Counted from the stretch's first letter, positions 32,725-43,251 are shown. The stretch: DNA of 64,000 nt from Dysidea avara (GCF_963678975.1 NC_089273.1:10106614-10170613); one strand, 5' to 3'. The notes: generated by a model not told the origin, from the sequence alone. Program-made: numbers and translations.

Positions 32725-33282
32725 GTGAGATACTGTAAAGGTCATGATGAGTCAAGCCATCCTGGACCATCTGGGCTACATAGTGGAGTGAGTGACGGTG
32801 GGATGGGTAGCCTGGAAACTGAATACCCCTGTAGTGGTTCTCCTGTGGCTTACCATGGCTCTCCTGTTAGTTCTTCCCTGCGCTCTCGTTTTTCTTCTCC
32901 ACATGCCCCATTTTCACCTAGTGATAGAGGCAGGGACTACTCACCATCTTCATCTGATCCTTTGTCTGGTAGAAATAGAGGGAAAGGTAGAGGAAGGGGT
33001 AGGGGAACTGTGTCTCCAATGGATCTTGTGCCTAGTCGAGGTAGGAGGAAAGGTACTGGTAGGGGTAGAGGTACCGGTAGGGGTAGGGATTTGGCTATCG
33101 ATAATGCTTATACTCTAGAGTGCTGTTTCACACCTGTGAATGATCGTAGACCATCAAAAGCTTTAGGGAGCAACTGGCTACTAAACTTTTATGTCAACAT
33201 AGCTCACGCCAGCATGGAGGACGTCAATCACAGACTCTTCCACCTCAATCGCCTGCGAGGCTTGAGGAACGCCATTTCATAG
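32725..33282 (+). CDS. PiggyBac-derived frame with Gly-Arg repeats
   Basis: 185 residues. A Ser/Pro-rich front is followed at about residues 82-120 by GRNRGKGRGRGRG and GRRKGTGRGRGTGRGRD, an RGG-like nucleic-acid-binding low-complexity stretch. The rest (KALGSNWLLNFYVNIAH) resembles the region near the C-terminus of piggyBac transposases, so the catalytic middle is missing. The following zinc ribbon is in another frame. Confidence 0.55.
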   Translation: MRYCKGHDESSHPGPSGLHSGVSDGGMGSLETEYPCSGSPVAYHGSPVSSSLRSRFSSPHAPFSPSDRGRDYSPSSSDPLSGRNRGKGRGRGRGTVSPMDLVPSRGRRKGTGRGRGTGRGRDLAIDNAYTLECCFTPVNDRRPSKALGSNWLLNFYVNIAHASMEDVNHRLFHLNRLRGLRNAIS

Positions 33283-33435
33283 AGAACCTTTGGACTGACG
33301 GTGACTGTGCAGTGTGTTCTGACCGGAAGACACATAGAAAACGTACTAAGTATGGCTGCGTAAATTGTGGAATGGTTCATTTGTGCCTTGAAAATTGTTT
33401 TAAGATATACCACACCAAGGAAAACTATAAATAAA
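33270..33435 (+). pseudogene. PiggyBac C-terminal zinc ribbon
   Basis: RHFIENLWTDGDCAVCSDRK, RTKYGCVNCGMVHLC and LENCFKIYHTKENYK fit the Cys-rich C-terminal domain of piggyBac transposases (CxxC...CxxC...LCxxxCFxxYHT), which in the family reads the subterminal DNA. It ends in a clean stop. Confidence 0.8.
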
Positions 33436-33873
33436 TAAGGGGTGTATGCTATTTACTGTGTCTTAGACTTTTTACAGGTTCAGCCGATGTATATAGTTTA
33501 GATGTGTTGACAGTATTATCTGTTTAGTTATGTACAGAGCTGTTTGTAAATCAGGTTTTTCCACAATTGTGGTTTTTTCTCTGAAATCACTTGGATCGGT
33601 GGTTTCTAAACGAGGCAAACCCTTTACTGAGTAAAGATCCCAGCTCTTTAGTGTATATATTTCATGTACATTTTATGTTTGAAAAGTTTTTCAAATTCTA
33701 ATGCTAGTAATAATACTTTATGTTTGATGAACAGTGCATGATAAAATGGATTGCTGTTGGTATTTGATTGACCAGTCACCAGAATACGTCTTGGCAGCAC
33801 GTTGAAATGCCACAGTGATTGTGTTGGAGTTCTTTGTTACATGCCTACAGGGTAAAAATAATTATGAGAATAC

Positions 33874-34520
33874 GACAATTTTTTTTCAATTCACAACTAC
33901 CTGAGAGTTGTAGCTATGTCACTGGAATTTATCCACCTTGTATCAAGGGTACCACCCTTTCTAAACACCAAGTGCTGAGGCGAATGGACAGAGGAGCTGC
34001 CTACCATGATGATTATTTCCAAATGATGCGCGTATTGCTGTGGATAAATGGAGAAGTATTATTGATAAAAACATAATAATAATATTGGATAAACCCCAGG
34101 TTATCCACCGTCTGTGTACCAAGTTACAAGCTGATACATCAAGGATTTTCACAGTTACAGTCGTGTAAAGACGTGCGGTTACTTCGCACAATTGTGTGAA
34201 TACCACAAGTTTTTTTTCTAAAATTCATAAATACCTGAGAGTTGCAGCTATGTCAATGGAATTTCACCACCTTGTATCAAGGGTACAACTCTTTCTCAAC
34301 ACCAAGTATTGAGGCGAATCGCCAACGGAGCCACCTACCATGACGGTTATTTCCAAGTTATGCGCATATTACTTCGGATAAATAGAAAAGCATTAATGAT
34401 AAACAATTGATAGTCACGATGGGTAAACGCCAGGGTATCCACCATCTGTGTACCAAGTTTCAAGTAGATACGTCGAGGATTTTCAGAGATACAGCCTTGT
34501 AAAGACGCGCGATTACTTTC
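33874..34520 (+). repeat. Tandem duplication, about 325-bp unit, in piggyBac 3' region
   Basis: CTACCTGAGAGTTGTAGCTA, CTTGTATCAAGGGTACCACC and TGTGTACCAAGTTACAAGC at 33874-34195 recur at 34203-34520 in order, about 85% alike. Copies of terminal regulatory DNA next to the right TIR could alter transposase binding. Confidence 0.8.
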
Positions 34521-34841
34521 GCGAAAGTAAGCATAAACTTTCGTGCGTTTTCGGTGTAATAAATAATAGGGCCATTATAATGGCCTTTGCGCGTTTAAGG
34601 GTTAACAAACTGTAACTTGACTACTCAGTAAGCTATTTACCTAAAAATTTTACACAATTCTTTCCCAGTAAATAACAGGTCAAAATTTTTAACAGATTAC
34701 ATACTCCTACATAGAGTTATTGTCCTTCAAAGTCATAAAACTGGATGCATGTGTGTGGAAGCCTTGTTTTGTCAAATTCGGTCACATTTTAACAAATACA
34801 CTGATACTCTGAATCGATTAACATCATGTTTTTTGTTGTTG

Positions 34842-35345
34842 TGGATCACTGTATAGTAGGGTTCACAAAGGTTTGGGTATGGCCCATGAAAAACATCACT
34901 CAAAAACCACCCTCACTTTTCCCTGATGAGGAGGAGGCAGTATTGGTTAGGTAAAACTATATAAACCTAAAATAGCCTTCAGATCAACCCGAAACGCTTT
35001 CAACAAGTTGCTATGGAATTTTAAAATAAATATATTAAACAGAATTTTATAGTGACTGACTGACTAAGTGATGCCTTCAGACAAGCGTAACTCAATAATG
35101 GCTAAGGCTACTGGCTTGAGTTTATCACTATTCAAGGTTGTGCAAGATGGCTTCCCTTCATAACGGAAATTATCCATATTTTCCATAGTAGCTATTTTAA
35201 TTGCAGAGGCACTTTTCAAACAGATCTTGATTCATAATGCTGTGTAACAGGCTGGATATAGCTGACAATGAAGCATAATAGATACTTCACTTTTCAGACA
35301 ACAATTTATAGCTGGACCATTCCTTCTTTTGATGCGATATGCAAT
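34842..35345 (+). repeat. Family M repeat, best uninterrupted copy
   Basis: CAAAGGTTTGGGTATGGCCC, CCTGATGAGGAGGAGGCAG, CAGACAAGCGTAACTCAATA and GAAGCATAATAGATACTTCA appear in order, matching 16985-17319 plus 18123-18490. Non-coding; ends not defined by a TSD. Confidence 0.65.
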
Positions 35346-35350
35346 ATTGG

Positions 35351-35590
35351 AATTTTAAATTTGAGTAGGGACTACAGTAGAAAGAAAAGGAAATGAAACA
35401 AGGGGGGTTGCTTATACATGTAACCATACTGGTGTAAATTTATCCCTACTTTAGTTGTTTCAGGGTAGCTTTAGCTATAACCATGACTAAAGTAGGGATA
35501 AATTTGCACTAGTGTGGTTACATGTGTAGGCAACCTCCCTTGTTTCATTGCTTTTTCTTTCTACTGTGGTCCCCACTCAAATTTAAAATT
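35351..35590. mobile_element. Palindromic MITE, TTTGAGTAGGGAC type
   Basis: AATTTTAAATTTGAGTAGGG and its inverse bound a 240-bp element that folds end to end. The inner arms AGTAGGGATAAATTTGCACT pair with GTGTAAATTTATCCCTACTT. Related to 2570-2822. Confidence 0.85.
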
Positions 35591-35599
35591 GCTAATTTT

Positions 35600-36235
35600 T
35601 CCATCCACTTGTGTTAATTATGGTTGCTGCTACCAGCACACATTCAAGATATGGAAGTACTACTAGTGTTCAGCGATCAACACATAATAGAATTGGACAG
35701 AGTTATATATAGTTATATATAGTGGAACTTATGGAGATGGATTGCTTGAATAAAATCAATTTGTGGATGATGGAAAATCTGTTCTAGGCACCATAAACAA
35801 GCTCTGCACTACCAACCACCTTTTAAAAAATAGTACTTCTATTAAGCTGCATAATGCAAAGGAGATGCTAGACCCTAAGGATTGATTTGAATGAAGATGC
35901 AGTCAATTATTTTTATGCTAAACAATTAGGCACAGAGGCAAACTCGCTATTACAGCAAATTGTTTAACTCAATAATTGGAGCCAAAACACTGTTTAAAAC
36001 AGCAGCACTCAAAAAAGATTGTCAACTCTCTGCTAGGTTGTTTACTGTATGGCAGTCAAGAGAATCAACTTTTAAATTAGAAATGCTTTAAAGCCTCACA
36101 AAAGTTGTCCTGTACTTTCTCCATCAATCATCTGGCTTAAGCTTACCAAATCCCTGCATTAGGTAATGAGTCAAGTCTGATCTGCTGTTGGTAATATCAA
36201 GCCATTTTGAAATATGCGTGCGGACAATAATCTGA
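35600..36235. other. Degenerate sequence, unrecognised
   Basis: Scattered short coding-like runs without a recognised family. It may be the upstream remainder of the pseudogene that follows. Confidence 0.3.
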
Positions 36236-36239
36236 TGCC

Positions 36240-37110
36240 ATTTTTGGCTCCCAATTTGTTTGCAGATGTTGAGAGGCTAGACATTGTATTGGATCTTAAT
36301 TCTTCAAACAATACGTTCATAAGGCTGGGGGAGGTTCCAGGAGATGTGTGCTAAATAACACAATTACCTATAACTGGTCTACCTTTTGAGTAACAATAAT
36401 ACTAAAGAAGAGAAATATCTTTGCTACGTATATTTCTCCAAACACAAAATGTAGACATTAACCACAAAGTAATGGCTCATCTTAACAGAGATCTTTCAAC
36501 GAACAAAGTTAGCACTGAATTGATAGCAGAAATTGAACCTTGGAACCATGAAGTGACTGATACTACACTGTTAATTCCTGCTGCTCGTGCTACAAGACAT
36601 GGTCCACTAAATATGGACACTGATGTTCTAGTTTAGTAATTGCCCCCAGCAAACGATTTGGGTTTGACAGAGGAAAGGGAGTTTAAAGATTTACCTTTAT
36701 ATATTTCTACATAAATAACTATCAAAACTAGGTTATGAAAAGGCAAATGCTTTGCTTTTCTTCTACCCATTTGACACTACATCAGCATTTGCTAGTGGGA
36801 GAAAATCTGCATGGGATATTCGAAATGTTAAATTTAACATTTGGCATACCTTTATAGTGCTCCTAATAGTGATTGTGCTCTGAATGATGAGATGCTTGCA
36901 AAGATGTAATATGTTGTTTAAAACATCTGAAGCCAAACTATGTAATGGAGCATGTCAAACCTTTTTGTCAACTGTAGTTATAAATATTTCACCCACAAAA
37001 GAAGCATTACCTCAACATATAACACATGCAAAAAGGGTTGAACAGCACAGGTTGGCTCAGAAGCATTTGCATAGTCCTTGAATGGCAAGACCTTTTGAAG
37101 TTGCAACAAA
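36240..37110 (+). pseudogene. Decayed PIN/XPG-like nuclease-type frame
   Basis: Pieces in several frames read NMDTDVLV, then FYPFDTTSAFASGRKSAWDI, then ISPTKEALPQHITHAKRVEQ. I recall this order (DTDV, H/F-x-G-C-D-T-x-S-A-F, P-P-T-x-A-A-L-x-Q-H) from large uncharacterised animal proteins common in repeat-rich genomes. Several stops and shifts are present. The match is from memory and the function is uncertain. Confidence 0.35.
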
Positions 37111-37489
37111 ACATAGGAAGCAATCCATTTTCAGACAGTTTCCATCCCCATTCTATTCAGGAAGAAACGTAACTTCTTGTTAAGTAAATTCAATGCTTGT
37201 CCCCAGGTCCCCATATAGAAGTATGATATATCACTTCATAAACTACATCCATTGTAGCAAACAATTTATGTACTGTAAATTAATGTACGTGTGTACTGAT
37301 CTATCATTTTTGATATGATACTGCCCTATCAATGGTTTATTTTGATTGTGTAATAATCCACTAAATTAAATTATATTTGGGTGGTACCCATCCTGCAATG
37401 ATTCAGAATGCCTTACTCTACATCTCCACCAAATTCCATGCTTTTATCACAAAGTGAACGTTCCTCTTTATTTTTGAGGCTTAACCGCT

Positions 37490-38463
37490 GTACTATGACT
37501 ATCTCCTGTATGTTGTGCATGGCTGTATGCATAATATTATAGACTGTAATCACTGTGCCAATGCCACACCACTGATATACTGGTACATCATCAGTGGCCT
37601 CTAGTTACAACAGAGTCTGTTGTGCCATATTGGCGTGATTGGGATCAATTGCTAATTGTGCCTTCATCATATCCCTTATTCTGCATAGCCTCACTTCACT
37701 GCTGAGTCATCTTCAGAGACATGTCACACCTACAATATATAGTTACTTTCAATATATCTAACTTAACTTGGTTTTTGTGTAGGTTGTGTTTTAGAATTGT
37801 GGTTTTCTGATGCCAGTTAAACTCCCTTGCCTGTGTACGTATGCATATGTATCATTTCCACCGGTACACGCACACTGCTCTGAGTGCTGCCTATGGCACT
37901 GTTTATACTTGCCCAATGGGTAGGTTGCAACGTTGGTGTATGTACTTGGTTGTATGTGACGCGGTCCTAGTATAATAAATTACATAACCAAGTAATAATA
38001 ATAAGTGATGTCATAAATAATTAATTAATGTACAGCGAAACTACCTACTACACACACAAATGCTCACCGGGATTGTGTTAGACGGAAACATATAAAGGGA
38101 TTTTTTCTTTCGTCCCTTCGTTATTGAATAGAATTTTCCATATAACGCCATCCCTTTTCAGTTCCTGACAACCAGTAACTCGTTAGTTACCACTCATAAA
38201 ACCTGTTTGCGTGCTCAGTAACTAGTAAGGCCGGTTTGTAGCTCATAACAACCAATTCAAATGCACTGCATCGCCTGTGCGTTAACGGGCACTTGATTCC
38301 TATGAGAGAAAGCACTATTATAATATTGGTGGAAACAACGATGTTTTCTTTCTTGTCTATGTAATGTACTCCAACTATTACTTTACTGCAGGTAGTTTTT
38401 AGAGTATTTCATTTGAGTATTAAAATGCGCAAAAGCATTCGAATACACTTACGAGATTTTAGC
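37490..38463 (+). repeat. R1 and R2 dispersed repeat copies
   Basis: CACTGTGCCAATGCCACACC, ATGTACTTGGTTGTATGTGA, GCGGTCCTAG and GATGTCATAAATAATTAATT follow the R1 order. GGCCGGTTTGTAGCTCATAA and CGCCTGTGCGTTAACGGGC near 38220-38290 match R2. No coding frame. Confidence 0.6.
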
Positions 38464-38608
38464 CTATAGAGATGTTTCAGCACGTGATTTTCGTTACGTC
38501 ATTTTCCAGAAGTTGCCATATTGGTGAACAGGTTGCTACGGAGGGCGTAGCTTTGGTGTACAGCTATTTTTACTACGTCGACGAAAAGAAATACATCTCT
38601 ACGTACAG

Positions 38609-39217
38609 ATGGTGATTTGCGCAGTATATGGCTGCTCCAAATGCTCAGGAAGAGACAAAAATGTTTCTTTTTATAGGCTACCAGCAGTGAACAAGTACCA
38701 AGGGAGGAAAGACTATGAATTAAGACTGAAGCGTAGAGCAGATTACCTGGCTGCTATTGGAAGGAAGAATATCGCACCCAAATCACTAAAGAACTGGCGT
38801 GTGTGTTCAAGACAATTTTTATCCAGAAAACCAGCAGGGTTATACGACGTAGCTAATCCAGACTGGCTGCCAACGTTACGTCTCGGCAAAGAGCCTACGT
38901 CAGAGAGCACGGCAGTAAGCCAACTTAAGATACAATCTAGTAACGACCGATATAAGAGAGCCAAAGGAAGGAGGGAAAGGCGTAAATGTATTGAAGAACT
39001 TGTGCAAGTCCTGCCAAATGCTTTCGATGGCTTAATGGATGAAGCATGTGAAGAAGAAGTGAAGGATGTAGCTATAGAGCAGATTAGTATTGGAATGCAA
39101 TACATTGATGTGTCAAGAGCTAAAGAACCCACAGTGTGTAAGTGTTCTGCTGAGGTCAAGGTGCTCCAAGAGCAGTTACACCAAGCTAGGCTTACAATCC
39201 AGAGCCTTTTGCAGTAA
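38609..39217 (+). CDS. THAP-domain part of element A transposase
   Basis: 202 residues, starting with ATG a few bases after the TIR. MVICAVYGCSKCSGRD starts a THAP zinc finger (C-x4-C), followed by SFYRLPAV, LKNWRVCSRQF and DWLPTLRLG. The usual CSxHF His is Gln here (CSRQF), which should weaken zinc binding. A coiled-coil-like C-terminus (VKVLQEQLHQARLTIQSLL) ends at a stop. The DDE domain follows after about 80 bp, so in an intact relative this would be one protein. Confidence 0.75.
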   Translation: MVICAVYGCSKCSGRDKNVSFYRLPAVNKYQGRKDYELRLKRRADYLAAIGRKNIAPKSLKNWRVCSRQFLSRKPAGLYDVANPDWLPTLRLGKEPTSESTAVSQLKIQSSNDRYKRAKGRRERRKCIEELVQVLPNAFDGLMDEACEEEVKDVAIEQISIGMQYIDVSRAKEPTVCKCSAEVKVLQEQLHQARLTIQSLLQ

Positions 39218-39807
39218 CTAGGAGAAAACCCACTACCATTCTGTGAGGATGCATTTGTTGATGACGAGTTTACAAAGTATCATACTGGCCTGCCAAATTG
39301 CAAAGTCTTATTGTGTTATTTGAGCATGTTTCAGTTGGTATGTTACATGAAAGAGAGACCAAATTGACACTCTTTCAACAATTTTCATGTGTTTTATTGA
39401 AGCTAAGGACCAATGCAAACATTGAAAACTTATCACATCGCTTTGGTGTCTCGTGTACAACAATTTCAAGGATCTTCAACAAATGGTTACCACATATTGA
39501 TAGACGGTTGCATGGCTTGATACTTTGGCCAGACAGAAAAGCCTTGCAAAAGACAATGCCGCAGTCCTTTCAGCAATCTTTTGGAAAGAAGGTTGCTGTA
39601 ATTTTAGACTGCTTCGAGGTTTACATCGAAAGACCATCCAACCTCCGAGCAAGAGCTAGCACTTGGTCTAATTACAAGCATCACAATACAACAAAGGTAC
39701 TGCTTGGAATTACTCCTCAAGGAGTAATCTGTTTTGTGTCTGAATGTTGGGGTGGGCGTGTAAGTGATGTGCACCTTACAGAGCACTATGGAATTTTGAA
39801 GAAACTG
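39218..39807 (+). pseudogene. Element A DDE transposase, interrupted
   Basis: A short frame with FTKYHTGLPNCKVLL shifts to one reading FSCVLLKLRTNANIENLSHR and FGVSCTTISRIFNKW (HTH). VAVILDCFEVYIERPSN carries the first Asp and GGRVSDVHLTEHYGIL the second: DDE_Tnp_4 of Harbinger/ISL2EU. The 132-bp MITE at 39808 cuts it. LLPGNVVLADRGFD resumes at 39941, then a second insertion follows and the catalytic Glu region is not found. Confidence 0.75.
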
Positions 39808-39939
39808 CACTGTTAAAAATGAAGTGCTATGGTAGCACCTCTAGGTGCTATTTTGTGACTGAAGCAGTCAAAATTTAGCACTGTTAGGTGCTACCATAGC
39901 ATTTTTAGGTGCTATCATAGCATTTCATTTTTAACAGTG
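39808..39939. mobile_element. 132-bp MITE CACTGTTAAAAATGAA
   Basis: CACTGTTAAAAATGAAGTGC and its inverse TTTCATTTTTAACAGTG bound it. Internal AGGTGCTA(T/C)CATAGCA words repeat. It splits the transposase between ILKKL and LPGNVV. Confidence 0.8.
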
Positions 39940-39977
39940 TGCTGCCAGGGAATGTTGTTCTTGCTGATCGTGGTTTT

Positions 39978-40440
39978 GACTAGGGCTGAAACGGATAGCA
40001 ACTTTTACTATCCGGATATCCTGAACAAAACCTATCCGGATATCCTACGGATAGTGACATCATCACTTGCTATAGAAACATTTATAGTTTATTGTAAACA
40101 TCCTTGTTTTACTAGTACTAGAAGCAAACAAACATTAACATGATAGCAAAAGGTTTGTGGTAATGTTACAGTGTTACTTTGCACCGTCTGTAACAAGATT
40201 GGCAGCTGGAGAAAACATGAATACAAGATGTAGCAGTTGCTACAAGACCATTATAGTCGCAAAGTACCATCCCAATTCAGTATGTAACTAAGGAGAAACA
40301 TCAGAATACTCCACTTATTGACCATATTGTACGTGTATGTTGTGAATTAACGAATGTATGTGTTTCTGTAGTACCTTTTGATTAACCTGAAAGTCATTGT
40401 AATGATACTGTAGAGAGAATACTATATTTTACAATTAATA
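39978..40440. mobile_element. Second insertion in the transposase, right end unclear
   Basis: After ADRGFD the sequence changes to TAGGGCTGAAACGGATAGC, with repeated TATCCGGATATCCT. Tips like TAGGGCTGAAACG are hAT-style. No matching right end was found before the nuclease gene starts at 40442, so the transposase 3' end may have been deleted here. Confidence 0.4.
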
Positions 40441-40441
40441 T

Positions 40442-41600
40442 TCAAATTGTAATACTTTGACAGTCTTTGCAATACCACTTTCCAGTTGGAATTGTCTTCA
40501 TTTTAAGGCATTTTGTGTGGAACCACTCAATCTTGCAGTCAGGATTGTCACAGCCTATCATCTCACCTTCACTGGGTTGGTTGCAAAAGCAATACAAATG
40601 ATCCTCATCACTAGACTCAGATTGGCAATCCTCTTCTTTCTGTACTCCACATTCTGGATGTGTGTACCAGTGTCCTAGCAGTTCAGGTAGTATACAGGAT
40701 GAAAAAAATGCAGCTGCATTTTTAAGGCAATTGTCCCACAAACCATTATCTTGGAATATTCTTTCAACGAAGATGTCAGCACTTGTACCAAATGTGCACA
40801 CAACAAAATTACAGTAGCTAACACCACAAATATGCATCTGAGTTTGAATTTGGTAATAGTATGTGTGGTCTCTGCGTAGCTTCAATTTGCCATCATGCTC
40901 CATTAAGCAAAAAGTGCTGTCCTTGGTGACTGCATTCTTGATGGTGTCATCCTTGTGACTGTAAGGGCACTTGAGCTCAATAACCCACTTTCCATGACAA
41001 GTACAGGAAACAACACCATCAGGAGATGCTCCAAGATGAGGCCACTTTGGATTGATGACAAACCCCACATCTGAAAGTTCTAAATTTTCATGACTGGGTC
41101 CAATTTCTTTGCGGTATAATTCCCTGGCACACTTTTCCTTCTTAGTACCCCAGTCAGTTTGTTTGCTGGAAAGGAACAAACATCAGGGTAACAGATTGAC
41201 TTAATGAGGCTTCGTGATGGATTCTCAATTGCTGTGCTGCAGACAGCTTTCATACGTGATGCAGTGACCCTACCACTTCTGTACTTGTACCACAATTTGC
41301 ATTTAGCCTGTGATCTGGTTGCTGCTTCAATAGCAAGGGACATCTCTTCAGTCAAAGTAATGAATACTGCATCACAAGCACTTCTTAGGTCATCAAACTC
41401 AGCATCAATTAAATTTGGATTATAAAATTCAGTAAGTGGTGTTGGAAAGGTGTACGTTAAGGATTTTGGTACATAGTTGTCTGAGTATGGTGGAACAAGA
41501 AACAAAATACCAGGACTGGTTCCACACATACTAAGCTTTGCAAAAAGGAGTTCCATTTCCATTATCTCTTTTTGTATGTCTACTGGGCTATTCACTGAAG
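40442..41600 (-). CDS. Element A YqaJ-like nuclease with C-terminal PHD finger
   Basis: Reading minus: [19 protein letters not shown], then [17 protein letters not shown] (acidic site), LGASPDGVV (Asp), [10 protein letters not shown] (the E-x-K of PD-(D/E)XK) and [19 protein letters not shown]. This is the YqaJ/lambda-exonuclease fold. The C-terminus [20 protein letters not shown]...FHTKCLKM...WYCKDC is a complete PHD finger (C4HC3), a histone-tail reader. One frame change lies near 41130-41170. The protein is thought to process DNA ends for transposition. Confidence 0.8.
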
Positions 41601-41622
41601 CTTTTGCATCTAGTTGGTCTGG

Positions 41623-41957
41623 TTATTTCATGTTGTCAATTGTTTCATCTAATTTCCTCTTTTTGCCTTTGGGTGATGTAAAATCATTATTTTTGATTGG
41701 ATGGTACTCTGCTGATTTTAGAAATGTTGGCATAATCCAATTACATGGACCTTCAGTTGGTGTCTTAATTCTGGTGATCCTGTAGAGTGTCTCTAGGTAA
41801 AACAGAATTGCAGCCACATGTGTACAGGTCTCGCCCAAGCCAGCCATACAAGTACAATGAGCACAGCATATGTCCCCATCTTCCTCCAACACTATCCAGC
41901 TGCTCAAAGGAGTTTCACTCAACTTCTGTGAATGAAGAACCTATAGTATCATAAAGT
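41623..41957 (-). CDS. Element A nuclease, SWIM zinc finger exon
   Basis: After an ACTATAG acceptor: VLHSQKLSETPLSSWIVLEE, then CCAHCTCMAGLGETCTHVA and AILFYLETLYRI. CxC...CxH is a SWIM finger as found just before YqaJ domains in ISL2EU nucleases. It ends in GKKRKLDETIDNMK; the next segment is in another frame. Confidence 0.75.
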
Positions 41958-42009
41958 AAAACGGTCAAGTAGTTAAACTGCTCTATTAAAACAGTAACAA
42001 GAGCAATAT

Positions 42010-42321
42010 TAGGCCTGAGTCAAATATGATGCCCAAAATGCTTTCAGGAATTTCCCATAATTTCACTCATTATGCTGTTTCAGTGTTTGCATTTATGCTT
42101 CTAAGTTAGCAACGTTTGTGACAATTATTATGGAACATTCAAATCAGTGAATGCTCTATTAGAGTATTTCATCATAAAGCGACTGCTCTATTAGGGAGTA
42201 TTGATCTATTTTTAACTCCATAGTTTGAAATATCCACCTAATATAACAGCATTATGCTTGCATAGCACTCCAGCCTACGATCAATGCTTTTTATTATGTT
42301 GGCATATTTGACGCAGGCCTA
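42010..42321. mobile_element. hAT-like MITE TAGGCCTGAGTC in the nuclease intron
   Basis: TAGGCCTGAGTCAAATATG and GCATATTTGACGCAGGCCTA are inverted; flanks AGCAATAT and AGCAATTA are near-identical. It has two inverted motif copies (GCTCTATTAGAGTATTTCAT). It sits between two coding exons. Confidence 0.75.
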
Positions 42322-42429
42322 AGCAATTATTATTACAATAATTTTAAACAAGCCATCAATCGCTAGAATATCTAGTATGATAACAAGATTAACAACATAC
42401 TACATAAATGTACAATATATAAACATACT

Positions 42430-42665
42430 CGGCCGATTGAAAGATATTTTCCAAGCACCTTTCGAGTACGCACATCCTTCACCCAGCCACTGACGAACTG
42501 GTTATAGGCTTCCAGCCCTTTATGTGCCTTAAACTGCTTCATAGTCAAAAAGCTCGTCCTCAAAATGAGGTACGAAGCCAAGTCACACATTTCCACAGGT
42601 GGTACATCGCTAGTGGAAACCCCTAGTTCACCAGAGGAAAACGGGTCCACTCCTCCAATAAGCAA
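42430..42665 (-). CDS. Element A nuclease, N-terminal exon
   Basis: Minus-strand GGVDPFSSGELG, then EMCDLASYLILRTSFLTMKQ and FKAHKGLEAYNQFVSGWVKD. The AYNQFVSGWVKD block is conserved at the front of SWIM-YqaJ proteins. It is spliced over the intron holding the hAT MITE. An overlapping ATG frame (42660-42715) suggests one frame change near the start. Confidence 0.65.
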
Positions 42666-42861
42666 AATTTTAGCTTGATGTCAAACCTTTGCTTCACATG
42701 GCAAGCTGCCGGCATATTTAGACAATATAGACATAGAGACATACTTCGACGTAGCAAAAACAGCTGTACACCAATAGCTACCTCCATAGCAACCTGTTCA
42801 CCAATATGGCAACTTCCGGAAAATGACGTAATGAAAATCACGTGCTGAAACATCTCTATAG

Positions 42862-43100
42862 TCAGTAGGGGAAAAATCTTATGCTACTTATTACTGTCAA
42901 ATCACTGATACTACACTGTGCGGTCTGTTATTTAGTGACTAGTCCATAAGTGACAACTTACTATTTGTAGCTACTGTATTTGTATTTGTATTTTAAGGAT
43001 AACTGAAGGCTTATGCCTGTACATCCATAAACAAAATTAAAAGCATTGTTGTAGCAAAACAAAATTTCTATGATAAAAGACTCTGTTTACTGTGCTCAGT
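42862..43100. other. No gene seen
   Basis: AT-rich flank of element A. Confidence 0.4.
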
Positions 43101-43251
43101 ATCGAGTAAGGGTACCAAGAAATAGTTTGTCATACAGCAGTCATTCTTATAAGACTTGTTTGTGTTTCGTGTGTATGCAGCTTCTGTAGACATATCAGTA
43201 CTGTGCATGTTGTACACTAATGATGCAGTCACATGTGTCATAAGATAAATA

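Larger units (their letters stand above)
32189..34605 (+). mobile_element. PiggyBac element, internally deleted, TTAA TSD
   Basis: TTAA at 32189-32192 and 34602-34605 flanks CCCTTAAACGCGCACGCG and TTGCGCGTTTAAGGG. Both the CCC...GGG tips and the TTAA target are piggyBac hallmarks. The coding part keeps an acidic N-terminus and a C-terminal zinc ribbon but lacks the DDE core, so it is a deletion derivative. A 3' tandem duplication lies at 33874-34520. Confidence 0.9.
32139..34786. mobile_element. TGTGACCGAATTTGAC MITE holding a piggyBac element
   Basis: TGTGACCGAATTTGACAAAA plus about 30 more bases (AAGGTTTCCACACATCCA, TTCTGACTTT) reappear inverted at 34733-34786. Without the piggyBac insertion the MITE would be about 235 bp. 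TA flanks are not evident. Confidence 0.8.
38464..42861. mobile_element. Harbinger-like (ISL2EU-type) element A, 4.4 kb
   Basis: CTATAGAGATGTTTCAGCAC and its inverse bound the element. The TIRs run about 135 bp, through TTCCAGAAGTTGCCATATTG and GTGAACAGGTTGCTACGGAG. Two genes converge: THAP+DDE transposase (plus) and SWIM-YqaJ-PHD nuclease (minus). That pairing is known from ISL2EU elements. The transposase is interrupted by two insertions and a frame break, so it is inactive. The TSD is ambiguous because the ends are themselves TA-rich. Confidence 0.8.
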
